Origin: an uncultured Hungatella sp.
GTDB lineage: Bacteria; Bacillota; Clostridia; Lachnospirales; Lachnospiraceae
Assembly (NCBI GenBank): GCA_910585645.1
Contig: CAJUFP010000134.1
Coordinates: 1 to 10,581, forward strand
Direction of reading: 5' to 3'
DNA: 10,581 nt
Below the pieces are notes generated by a model that was not told the DNA's origin, did not search any database, and was given only the letters and a program-made list of their open reading frames with translations. Shown here piece after piece: positions 1 to 6,691 of the stretch (position 1 is its first letter; every line of letters begins with the position of its first letter). The translations under genes were made by a program, and so were the position numbers.

Positions 1-96
1 AACCCGAACGGCACACAGCCTCCCTTCCCTCCCTGGCCCCACGACACCCCCGCCCATTGCCCACAACGATTCCCCTCTTCCCCATTGACCGGCGCC

Positions 97-1200
97 CTAC
101 ACGCTCTGTCCTCTGGCGTCGATGGGGATCATTCGCTCCAGCCTTCCGCCCCGGAATCCGTACACCTTTCGGGCAAGGTTGGTCACCACGCAGGCGTGGT
201 TTGGGATCACAGTGATCTTATCCCCGATCTGTAAAGGATTGCCCCCTGCCTGCCGCACAAAGGCGTGCTCCTCATTAAGGGCGTAAACCTCCATATCCGG
301 ATATTGCTCTATATACCCATAGCCCTTCCTGTGATGGCACGTATCGCTGGTCAGGGATTTGGTGCCCACATCGCAGATCACGGTCTCTTCATCCGGCTTT
401 GCCACCACGGTAGTAACCACCCGCAGGGCGCAGTCCTCCGGCTGTGCCAGGCCCACGTCCAGCTGTCCGCAGTCATTAAAAATGTAATGGCCGCTGCGTA
501 TCTCCGTAATCCCCTCCAAAAGCCAGGGATACTTTCCGGAAAAGCTGGAGCCTGCGCTTAAAATCTCCATGGTAAACCCGTGGGCCCGCAGAAGCTCTGC
601 CGTCTCCACCAGCTGATCCCGCTCTCTTTTGCAGTATTCCTCCACCTCTTTCTCATCCCGGCTGTTGTAGATAAGCCCTCCGTAGTACATCAGTCCCCGG
701 ATATCCAGCCCAGGCAGATCCTTCACCTGATTTCCAAAGAAAAGGGCGTGCTCCATAGGCTTCACCCCGCCCCGGTTCAGTCCCCCGTCAATCTCGATCA
801 GCACGGTAAACCGCTTTCCGGCCTGCTCAAAACGCCGGCTCAAAGCCCTTGCGCCCTCCACGCTGTTGATGATCCCGGACACCTTCACCCTCTGGCTTAA
901 CTCAAAAAGCCACTGGATCTTGTCCTGTCCGATCATCGGATAAGCGATAAAAATATCCTGGATCCCGCAGTCCGCCATCACCTGGGCCTCCCCCAGCTTG
1001 GCCGCCGTGACCCCGCAGCACCCGGCCTGTATCTGCAGGTTTGCAAGGTATCCTGACCGGTGAGTCTTTATGTGGGGCCTGTGTCTGATCCCGTATTTTG
1101 CCGCCTGTTCTGCCATGGTCTTTATGTTTCTCTCCACAATATCCAGATCCACCACTACCGCCGGAGTCGCCAGATCCTTCCATCCTTCCTGATTTTTCAT
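97..1200 (-). CDS. D-threonine aldolase-like PLP enzyme (DSD1/D-TA family)
   Basis: This 367-residue protein belongs to the fold-type III (alanine racemase-like barrel) PLP enzymes that include D-threonine aldolase, D-3-hydroxyaspartate aldolase/dehydratase and eukaryotic-type D-serine dehydratase. The PLP-binding lysine is K45 in RPHIKTHRSG, close to the N-terminus as the family requires. The C-terminal pair H335/C337 in PNHAC matches the divalent-metal site of these enzymes, and an EIRSGHYIFND segment fits the cofactor-phosphate region. Known members cleave or dehydrate D-beta-hydroxy amino acids; the substrate here is unknown. I start it at 1200 and not at the ATG at 1206, because GAGGG at 1207-1211 is 6 nt from the former and abuts the latter. 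It is the last complete gene of the operon, 112 bp after the M20 gene, and may have its own promoter. The family call is secure; aldolase versus dehydratase is not. Confidence 0.88.
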   Translation of the reverse strand: MKNQEGWKDLATPAVVVDLDIVERNIKTMAEQAAKYGIRHRPHIKTHRSGYLANLQIQAGCCGVTAAKLGEAQVMADCGIQDIFIAYPMIGQDKIQWLFELSQRVKVSGIINSVEGARALSRRFEQAGKRFTVLIEIDGGLNRGGVKPMEHALFFGNQVKDLPGLDIRGLMYYGGLIYNSRDEKEVEEYCKRERDQLVETAELLRAHGFTMEILSAGSSFSGKYPWLLEGITEIRSGHYIFNDCGQLDVGLAQPEDCALRVVTTVVAKPDEETVICDVGTKSLTSDTCHHRKGYGYIEQYPDMEVYALNEEHAFVRQAGGNPLQIGDKITVIPNHACVVTNLARKVYGFRGGRLERMIPIDARGQSV

Positions 1201-1206
1201 AGTCAT

Positions 1207-1211
1207 CCCTC
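1207..1211 (-). promoter_or_regulatory. Ribosome binding site deciding the start of the PLP-enzyme gene
   Basis: GAGGG on the minus strand is followed by 6 nt and then the ATG at 1200. An in-frame ATG two codons upstream (1206) directly abuts this site with no spacer, so the downstream ATG is favoured. Confidence 0.7.
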
Positions 1212-1270
1212 ATTTTTCGCGCAATTTCATAAATCGATTCTGCATCTTTTTTCGCAAGGTACACCCGGAA

Positions 1271-1286
1271 ATTTAGACTAGCATAG
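1271..1286 (-). repeat. 16-bp element, copy 1 (matches the copy near 10514-10529)
   Basis: The minus strand reads CTATGCTAGTCTAAAT. The same sequence with one change (A for T at position 10) occurs on the plus strand at 10514-10529, in the promoter region of the operon. Both copies are in noncoding DNA, and each is oriented towards the gene it would precede. It may be an operator bound by one regulator or a shared extended -10 region. Confidence 0.55.
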
Positions 1287-1308
1287 CACATAGATTATTT
1301 TGTGGCAG
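1280..1308 (-). promoter_or_regulatory. Possible internal promoter for the PLP-enzyme gene
   Basis: The minus strand carries CTGCCA (1303-1308), a 17-nt spacer and TATGCT (1280-1285); each hexamer matches 4 of 6 consensus bases. The -10 is preceded by TGC, an extended -10 feature. It lies in the 112-bp gap between the M20 stop codon and the start at 1200, which is unusually wide for this operon. The match is moderate and could be chance in AT-richer DNA. Confidence 0.35.
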
Positions 1309-1312
1309 TTCC

Positions 1313-2461
1313 TTACCCAAGGATTTCCCGGATCGCCCTCTCATAAAACATTGCCGCCGTCTCAAGCTGGCTGATCTCCACATACTCATCTACCGTATGG
1401 GCCTGGGCCAGATTTCCGGGACCGCAGATAATGGTCTTTATGCCCGCATCTGCCAGAAAGCACTGCTCGCAGGAAGCGTCAAAAGCCTGGGGCCTGTGGA
1501 CGCTCCCCGAAATCTCTCCCCGGACCTTTAGCATCCGGGCCACATAGGGATCTGACACCGGGATCTCCCCTCCCGGCATATAAAAATGGCTGGTGATCTG
1601 CACCTTGTCAAGACCTGCCCGCGAAAATCCCTGTCTTAAAAACCGCCTCACCTCCTCCTTCCCCATGCCCGGCAGCAGCCTGAAATCCGTCAGCATCCGC
1701 ACCTTTCCCGGAACCACGTTGTCCTTCTCATAGGCCTCCAGCCTGGTAACGGCGATTCCCGGCGGCGGCAGGATCTCATGGCGCCGCCCTTCCAGCTCCC
1801 GGTTCATGGTCTGGATGGCCTCTATGGCCTGGGCTGTCTTTAAGATGGAAGAATTCTGCTTTGTGTCCGGCAGGGCCGCGTGATGGGCTTCCCCGTAGAT
1901 ATCAATATAATCCCTGGAAACCCCCCGGTGGGCCACCGCCACCTCCATCCCCGTAGGCTCGCCGATAATCGCGAAATCTCCCCCTTCCATTTCCTGAAGA
2001 TACGCTCTTAATCCCAGATTGGAACACTCCTCGTCTGCCACAAACACAAGCTTTAACCGCCCTTTTTTCGGGCCTCCCCTCTCCATAACCCGGATGGCGG
2101 CCTGACACATGGTGGCAATGCCTCCCTTCATATCGCAGGCCCCTCTGCCATAAACCTTCCCGTCCCTGACCACCGCCTCAAAAGGAGGAGTGTACCACTG
2201 TCCCATAGCCGGCACCACATCCAGATGTCCGTTGAGCAAAAGCTCCGGCCCCTTACCCCCGCTCTCTGCCACTGCCACCAGATTCGCCCTTCCGTCCCCC
2301 AGATCCTGCACCCGGCACCAAAACCCATGGCTTTTCAGCAGCCCTTCCAGCCACAGAGCCGCGTCCCTCTCCCTCCCCGGCGGATTCGTCGTGTCAATCC
2401 CCACCAATCCCTTCAAGATCTCCAGACTTCCACCCTGCGCCTCACACATAACCTGCCTCAT
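1313..2461 (-). CDS. M20-family metallopeptidase/deacylase (ArgE/DapE/CPG2-like)
   Basis: A 382-residue cytoplasmic hydrolase of the M20 superfamily, whose members use two zinc ions to remove acyl groups from amino acids or cleave small peptides. Visible signatures are H79 and D81 (NGHLDVVP), D110 (GRGACDMKGG), catalytic/ligand pair E144-E145 (VADEECS), E168 (IIGEPT) and H355 near the C-terminus (AQAHTVDEY). The central lid/dimerisation domain, roughly residues 177-290, carries the conserved His in a GEAHHAALP motif (H194). All expected metal and catalytic positions are present, so it should be active. ArgE, DapE and acylase families cannot be separated by sight, but its catabolic operon argues against a biosynthetic role in arginine or lysine. 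It begins 84 bp after the kinase gene. AGGAGG is only 3 nt from the ATG at 2461; the ATG at 2449, with GAGG 6 nt upstream, is a possible alternative start. Confidence 0.9.
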   Translation of the reverse strand: MRQVMCEAQGGSLEILKGLVGIDTTNPPGRERDAALWLEGLLKSHGFWCRVQDLGDGRANLVAVAESGGKGPELLLNGHLDVVPAMGQWYTPPFEAVVRDGKVYGRGACDMKGGIATMCQAAIRVMERGGPKKGRLKLVFVADEECSNLGLRAYLQEMEGGDFAIIGEPTGMEVAVAHRGVSRDYIDIYGEAHHAALPDTKQNSSILKTAQAIEAIQTMNRELEGRRHEILPPPGIAVTRLEAYEKDNVVPGKVRMLTDFRLLPGMGKEEVRRFLRQGFSRAGLDKVQITSHFYMPGGEIPVSDPYVARMLKVRGEISGSVHRPQAFDASCEQCFLADAGIKTIICGPGNLAQAHTVDEYVEISQLETAAMFYERAIREILG

Positions 2462-2545
2462 CTCCCTCCTATCTCACGCCGCCTGGCAGCACCCTTTATT
2501 TCCTGCTTCCCCCATTTTTCCGCCTTACCTGCGGGGATCCTGCTT

Positions 2546-4018
2546 TCACCCTTTCCACCTCCCATAAGCCCCCCGAAACGCCTCGTATCCCTCATCATAC
2601 ACCTGCCGGTTCTTTTCAAGCGGCCTCAAAACCCTCTGAATCCTCAGCCCCTTCCTGCTCACAGCCTCCAGATCCGAAAATATCCCGGCCCCATAACCGC
2701 CCAGATACGCCGCCCCCACCGCGGAAGCGTCCGGATTCTGGGCCTGGGAAAGCGTCCTGTCAAACACATCGCAGATGATCTGCGGCCAGATACCCACCTT
2801 CACGCCTCCGCCTCCCAGCACGACCCGCTCCATCCGTTCCCCGACGATCCCCTCAAAGACCTCCAATGTCTCCCGCAGGTTATATGCCACGCCCTCCAGC
2901 TGGCTCCGAAACAGCACGGCCCTGGTCACCGCCCCGCTAAGCCCCAGGATCATCTGCCTGTCCCCATCGTCAAAGTGAGGAGAACCGCTTCCCGCCAGAA
3001 ACGGGATGGTGAGAACCCCTAAACTACCCGCCTCCACCTTTCCCGCCTTCTCTGACAGCCTGGCGATCTCATCATAGTCCACCGTCTCGTCCGGAGACAA
3101 AAGCCTGGCCAGCCAGTTTACTGCCAGCCCGCCGTTAAAGTGAGATCCAAGCCCGTACAGCTTCCCTGGCAGAACATGGGTGTGAAAGGTGATCTTCCCT
3201 GCTGCCTCCCTCCTTATGCCGTCAACCATGGTGAGAAAGGTGGCGCAGGTTCCCAGAGTCAGCGTTGACTCCCCGGTCTCAAACAGTCCGTTGCCCACAG
3301 CGCCGCAGGCCATATCCGCCCCGCCGAAGACCACCTTAGTCCCCTCCCGAAGCCCGCTCCACAAGGCGGCTTCCCTTGTGACCCGCCCCGCTGCCTCATA
3401 GGGCTCCCCCACCTGGGGGAAAAGCTCCCGTCTGATGCCGGACTCCCGTATCACGTCCTCCCTCCACTGCCTTGTATCCCTGTCCAGGCACAGGCTGTTC
3501 CAGGCGTCCGTGGCCTCTGTCCCAAACTCCCCGGTGAGGCAGAACCGGAGATAGTCCTTTGGGGAAAGCCATCGAAACGCCTTCCCATAAACTTCCGGCT
3601 CATGGTGTTTCAGCCACAGAAGCTTTGGCAGGGAGAAGGCCTGTATCAGGGGATTTCCCGTGGCCCTCTCCAGCTCATCCCCAAAGATCTCCCGAAGGGT
3701 TTTGCACTCCTGGCCGCTTCTCAGATCCGACAGCATGACGCAGGGATAGACAGCCCTGCCGTCCCGATCCACCAGCACCACGCCGCTCATGTGGCCGGAG
3801 AAAGACACAACTTCCACATCCTTCAAATCCATCTTCCCCGCCAGCCGCGAAAATCCCTCCTTCATGGCAGCTTCCCACCTGAAAGGGTCCTGCTGCTGCC
3901 ACCCGGGTCTTGGCGCCGCCGTCTCATAAGGTACGGCCTCCACCCAGTTCACTTCCCCCTCCCCGTCCATAGCCAAAAGCTTTATCTGGGAAGAGCCCAG
4001 GTCAATGGCCAAGATCAT
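2546..4018 (-). CDS. FGGY-family carbohydrate kinase (xylulokinase-like)
   Basis: A 490-residue kinase of the FGGY family, which transfers phosphate from ATP to sugars, sugar alcohols or related polyols. The N-terminal domain opens with an ATP-binding strand (AIDLGSSQIK, D6), then PGWQQQDP near residue 40 and a sugar-site segment SGHMSG at 74-79. The likely catalytic base is D235 in FGGADMACGAVGNG, and the C-terminal domain has phosphate-contacting LTLGTCATF (253-261) and GGGGVK (402-407). Length and layout fit xylulokinase-like members, but the sugar loop is GHMSG where xylulokinase has GQMHG, so D-xylulose is doubtful. The start is fixed by AAGGAGG 7 nt upstream and by position: the ATG lies 2 nt after the creatininase-family stop codon, implying translational coupling. 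The product is expected to be a phosphorylated intermediate of the imported compound. Confidence 0.9.
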   Translation of the reverse strand: MILAIDLGSSQIKLLAMDGEGEVNWVEAVPYETAAPRPGWQQQDPFRWEAAMKEGFSRLAGKMDLKDVEVVSFSGHMSGVVLVDRDGRAVYPCVMLSDLRSGQECKTLREIFGDELERATGNPLIQAFSLPKLLWLKHHEPEVYGKAFRWLSPKDYLRFCLTGEFGTEATDAWNSLCLDRDTRQWREDVIRESGIRRELFPQVGEPYEAAGRVTREAALWSGLREGTKVVFGGADMACGAVGNGLFETGESTLTLGTCATFLTMVDGIRREAAGKITFHTHVLPGKLYGLGSHFNGGLAVNWLARLLSPDETVDYDEIARLSEKAGKVEAGSLGVLTIPFLAGSGSPHFDDGDRQMILGLSGAVTRAVLFRSQLEGVAYNLRETLEVFEGIVGERMERVVLGGGGVKVGIWPQIICDVFDRTLSQAQNPDASAVGAAYLGGYGAGIFSDLEAVSRKGLRIQRVLRPLEKNRQVYDEGYEAFRGAYGRWKG

Positions 4019-4020
4019 GG

Positions 4021-4749
4021 TCACTCCTCCTTCCCTGACAAGATCTCGCACATCCTGTCCACCACAGCCTGGATGATAACCTGCCCCTTCTCGGCCGTGG
4101 CCGCCCTGGCGTCCCCCAGAACCGCCCGGTCCATAAACTCGGTCCATGGAATCGGCGTGTAGTCAAACTCCGGGGGGAACTCCGGATACTGGCAGACGGC
4201 TTTCTCCATGTTTACCCGCTGGGGACAGAGGTAGAGCATGTAGGACGTCTCGATCTCGCAAGCATGAAAATACCCTTTATGAGGCATAGGGCTGGTACAC
4301 ACCTTTCTGATGGCCTCATCCGCCCCCGGGTAGGTAAAAAGATACACCTTCATGGAACAGAGATCATGGAGATTCCTGGCCGCCGTCTTCATGGCGTCCC
4401 CGTTGCCCACATGGCTGTTGATCACAGCCATGCGCCTTACCCCTGCCCTCCACAGGCTTCTGCCGATTCCGGCGATCATGCCGCTTAACACATCATTGGG
4501 AATGTGGACGCTGCCAGGGGCCTCCCGCAGAGACCACACCTGACCGTAAGGCAGCACAGGCAGGACCAACGCCCTATCCTCCCCCAGCTTTTTCTCCACA
4601 AGGTCTGCCAGGGCCTGGGCCAGATACAGATCCGTCCCCAGAGGAAGGTGGTCTCCGTGGACCTCCACAGCCCCCAGCGGGAGTAGCGCCGTCACGTCCT
4701 TACTTTTAAGCTCCCCGGCCTGGCTCTGATTTAATTCTGAAAGTTTCAT
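4021..4749 (-). CDS. Creatininase-family metal-dependent hydrolase
   Basis: A 242-residue protein of the creatininase superfamily, cytoplasmic dinuclear-metal enzymes that hydrolyse cyclic amides and related bonds. The metal-binding block is clear: E29, H31, H34 and D40 in the sequence VEVHGDHLPLGTD, followed by NSHVGN (111-116) and HACEIETS (162-169) with ligand E165. Length is typical. Members include creatinine amidohydrolase, the archaeal ArfB formylamide hydrolase, mycofactocin MftE and the ring-opening hydrolase IolN of the Thermotoga inositol pathway, so family membership does not give the substrate. In a sugar-transport operon a ring-opening or amidase step on a carbohydrate derivative is more likely than creatinine breakdown; that is inference. 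AGGAG is 7 nt before the ATG, and the gene lies 11 bp after the phosphotriesterase-family gene and 2 bp before the kinase start. Confidence 0.88.
   Translation of the reverse strand: MKLSELNQSQAGELKSKDVTALLPLGAVEVHGDHLPLGTDLYLAQALADLVEKKLGEDRALVLPVLPYGQVWSLREAPGSVHIPNDVLSGMIAGIGRSLWRAGVRRMAVINSHVGNGDAMKTAARNLHDLCSMKVYLFTYPGADEAIRKVCTSPMPHKGYFHACEIETSYMLYLCPQRVNMEKAVCQYPEFPPEFDYTPIPWTEFMDRAVLGDARAATAEKGQVIIQAVVDRMCEILSGKEE
4026..4032 (-). promoter_or_regulatory. Ribosome binding site deciding the start of the FGGY kinase
   Basis: AAGGAGG on the minus strand lies 7 nt before the ATG at 4018 and overlaps the end of the creatininase-family gene. It shows that the longer open frame beginning at 4147 is not the real start. 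Confidence 0.85.
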
Positions 4750-4760
4750 CCTTACACTCC

Positions 4761-5732
4761 TTATCTGTTAAAAGAAAAACACTGTCTCGGATTGTTGATA
4801 AAAATATCCTCCGCCAGCTTTTCCCCGTCTAAGCCCCACTGTCCGGCCTCCTCCACAAGGCGCCCCATCCACTGCTCCTTGATGTAAGGCAGGCCAAGAG
4901 CCCAGGTGTAACTGTGATAGTAACTCTTTCTGGCCGTGTCTCCGCTGACTAAGATCTGTTTCTGATGTCCCCTCTTAGCCAGTTCAAGGATACACTTGAT
5001 CCTGGTAGATTCCGGGTTGTACTTTACCTTGGCGATTCCGTCAAAGCAGAGGAACGCCCCTGTCTCGGCGATCTTCAGATGGTAGTACGTATCCGGATTC
5101 CGGTCCATGTGGCCAAAAGACACCCGGGACAGCTCCACCCCCTCCTCTCTCAGATACCGGATCTGCTCCAGAGCCATGGTCCCGGCCTCAGTGTGGGCGT
5201 GTATGGGCGCTCCGGTTGCCAGGTGAGCCCGGCAGGCAGCCCGGATGGTCTTGATCTCCAGGGGAGTGATGCTGTTGTACCCTGTGCCGAACTTCACCTG
5301 CCCGCCCCGGATATCCGTACCCTGCATCCCCACCTCCACCTCCCCGATGATAAACCTGGTCAGCTCCTCCACAGAGGCCCCGTCGATCCACTGGCGGTAG
5401 GTGCGTTCCTGCCCGGGCATTTTCGCGTCCCACAGAAATCCCTTATTAAATCCCGCTGTGGCGATGATGTGCATGCCCGTCTTCACGGAGATGTCATACA
5501 CAGCCTGCGGCTGTCTCCCATAGTCAATGGCAGTGGCGTCCACAATGGTATCCACCCCGGCCTTCTTGGCAGCCATTACCTCCGCAAGACTTTTTTCCGG
5601 ATCGTCCAACAGAAGATCGTCCTGCCCCCGCTCCTTCCAGTAGGCGGGGACGCATACAATATGTTCATGGGAATAGGTAAATCCCATCTCCCGGGGAGAA
5701 ATATCCCCCCTCATTGTCCTTACAAAGGCCAT
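4761..5732 (-). CDS. Phosphotriesterase-family amidohydrolase, probable lactonase
   Basis: A 323-residue TIM-barrel hydrolase of the phosphotriesterase (PTE) branch of the amidohydrolase superfamily. The full dinuclear metal site can be read: H22 and H24 (YSHEH), bridging K147 (GGQVKFGTG), H178 (PIHAH), H208 (SFGHMD) and D265 (SGDTAR). K147 would be the carboxylated lysine that bridges the metals. Most bacterial relatives are not pesticide hydrolases; several hydrolyse sugar lactones or phosphorylated sugar lactones (for example Lmo2620 of Listeria). With a CUT2 transporter and a sugar kinase beside it, lactonase activity is the best inference. The gene starts 11 bp after permease 2 with a GGGGGAAGGA sequence just upstream. 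No truncation or missing ligand is seen. The exact substrate cannot be told. Confidence 0.9.
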   Translation of the reverse strand: MAFVRTMRGDISPREMGFTYSHEHIVCVPAYWKERGQDDLLLDDPEKSLAEVMAAKKAGVDTIVDATAIDYGRQPQAVYDISVKTGMHIIATAGFNKGFLWDAKMPGQERTYRQWIDGASVEELTRFIIGEVEVGMQGTDIRGGQVKFGTGYNSITPLEIKTIRAACRAHLATGAPIHAHTEAGTMALEQIRYLREEGVELSRVSFGHMDRNPDTYYHLKIAETGAFLCFDGIAKVKYNPESTRIKCILELAKRGHQKQILVSGDTARKSYYHSYTWALGLPYIKEQWMGRLVEEAGQWGLDGEKLAEDIFINNPRQCFSFNR

Positions 5733-5743
5733 TTTCCTTCCCC

Positions 5744-6691
5744 CTATCTTGCTGCCTTTCTCTGATTGATGGCTACCATAACCGCGATCACCGCGCCCTG
5801 GCAGATAAATTTCCCCGCCTCCGAGATCCCCAAAATGGTGGTAAGGCTCTGAAGAATGGTGATGATCAGCACGCCGGGAAACGTACCCTCCAGGCTGCCG
5901 ATGCCCCCGGTAAAGGCGGCTCCTCCGATGACCGACGAGGCCACCGTGTTCAGCGTATAGTCAAGACCCATATCCACAGAAGCCACGCCGATGTAGGCAG
6001 ACAGCATCAGCCCCGCCACCCCGGCCAGCAGCGCGCCCATCATGTAGGCGGAGATGGTAATGCGATCCGCCGGATACCCTGACAGCTTAGACGCCGCCGG
6101 ATTGGCCCCTGTCAGGTAAAGCTTCCGTCCGTAGACGGTCTTTTTCAGCGCCACGGACAGCATAAACCACAGAGCCAGCCAGATCATCACCGCCACCGGG
6201 ATGCCCCAGACCCAGCCCTCGGAGATAAAACGCATTTCCCTGGCAATATTCCCTCTGGCAATACCCTGGGTGTAAAGGTAATAACACCCCTGAATGATGA
6301 TGCCCATGGCCATGGTCACCAGAAAGGGCTGCATCTGAAACCGGGTGATAATAAGCCCGTTAAAAAATCCCACCACCAGGCACAACCCCAGGGAGATCAC
6401 CACCGCAGGCAGCATATTTTCCCTGCTGCCGTTCATCACCGAGGCAGCCACCAGATTGACCATGGAAATGGTAGCGCCCATGGACAGATCCAGCCCGCCT
6501 GCGATCAGCACAATGGTCTGCCCCATGGCCGCGATGCCTAAGGGAGCGGCGGATCTGGCGATGTTCAGAAGGTGGGCCGGGGACACATTGCCCTGGGTGG
6601 CCCCGAGAAACACCAGGATGATCACCAGGAGCAGCCCGTAGATCCCGAAAGGAAACGACTGATATCTTAATTTCTCCTTTAGCCCTCTCAT
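5744..6691 (-). CDS. CUT2-type ABC transporter permease 2 (RbsC-like)
   Basis: A 315-residue integral membrane protein of the RbsC/BPD_transp_2 family, forming part of the sugar channel in the cytoplasmic membrane. Hydrophobic segments run through most of the length. Family landmarks are AGGLDLSMGA (64-73), a cytoplasmic coupling-loop region around YGRKLYLTGANPAASKLSG (187-205) and the C-terminal TVASSVIGGAAFTGGIGS block (249-266). It differs clearly from permease 1, so the pair probably forms a heterodimeric channel as in LsrC/LsrD. Its ATG overlaps the permease 1 stop codon by 4 bp (ATGA), and AGGAGG copies at 5 and 8 nt spacing precede it, implying coupled translation and matched amounts. 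Confidence 0.93.
   Translation of the reverse strand: MRGLKEKLRYQSFPFGIYGLLLVIILVFLGATQGNVSPAHLLNIARSAAPLGIAAMGQTIVLIAGGLDLSMGATISMVNLVAASVMNGSRENMLPAVVISLGLCLVVGFFNGLIITRFQMQPFLVTMAMGIIIQGCYYLYTQGIARGNIAREMRFISEGWVWGIPVAVMIWLALWFMLSVALKKTVYGRKLYLTGANPAASKLSGYPADRITISAYMMGALLAGVAGLMLSAYIGVASVDMGLDYTLNTVASSVIGGAAFTGGIGSLEGTFPGVLIITILQSLTTILGISEAGKFICQGAVIAVMVAINQRKAAR

Noticed and set aside
1..96. A frame open to the window edge on the minus strand from an ATG at 85 (or a GTG further in), after the PLP-enzyme stop codon.
   Set aside because: At most 28 codons are visible, the residues resemble no family I know, several overlapping starts compete, and the G-rich composition leaves frames open by chance. 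No terminator hairpin was found here either, so the operon may continue leftward.
902..1291. A 129-codon minus-strand frame overlapping the PLP-enzyme start.
   Set aside because: Most of it is out of frame within the PLP-enzyme gene, with Gly/Arg-rich low-complexity translation and no ribosome binding site of its own.
2462..2545. A possible terminator in the gap between kinase and M20 genes (GCTGCC and GGCGGC arms).
   Set aside because: The loop would be a single base and no T-run follows, so it cannot act as a terminator. I see nothing else definable in this 84-bp gap.
2225..3022. A 265-codon plus-strand open frame.
   Set aside because: It lies antisense to the M20 and kinase genes, is rich in Pro/His/Arg, lacks a ribosome binding site or family motif, and is a typical shadow in GC-rich coding DNA.
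4019..4147. An N-terminal extension of 43 residues on the FGGY kinase.
   Set aside because: It would overlap the creatininase-family gene, is Gly-rich and unlike any kinase, whereas the ATG at 4018 has an ideal ribosome binding site and starts exactly at the ATP-binding strand.
4965..5765. A 266-codon plus-strand open frame.
   Set aside because: It is antisense to the phosphotriesterase-family gene, whose complete metal site proves the minus-strand reading. No recognisable motif appears in it.
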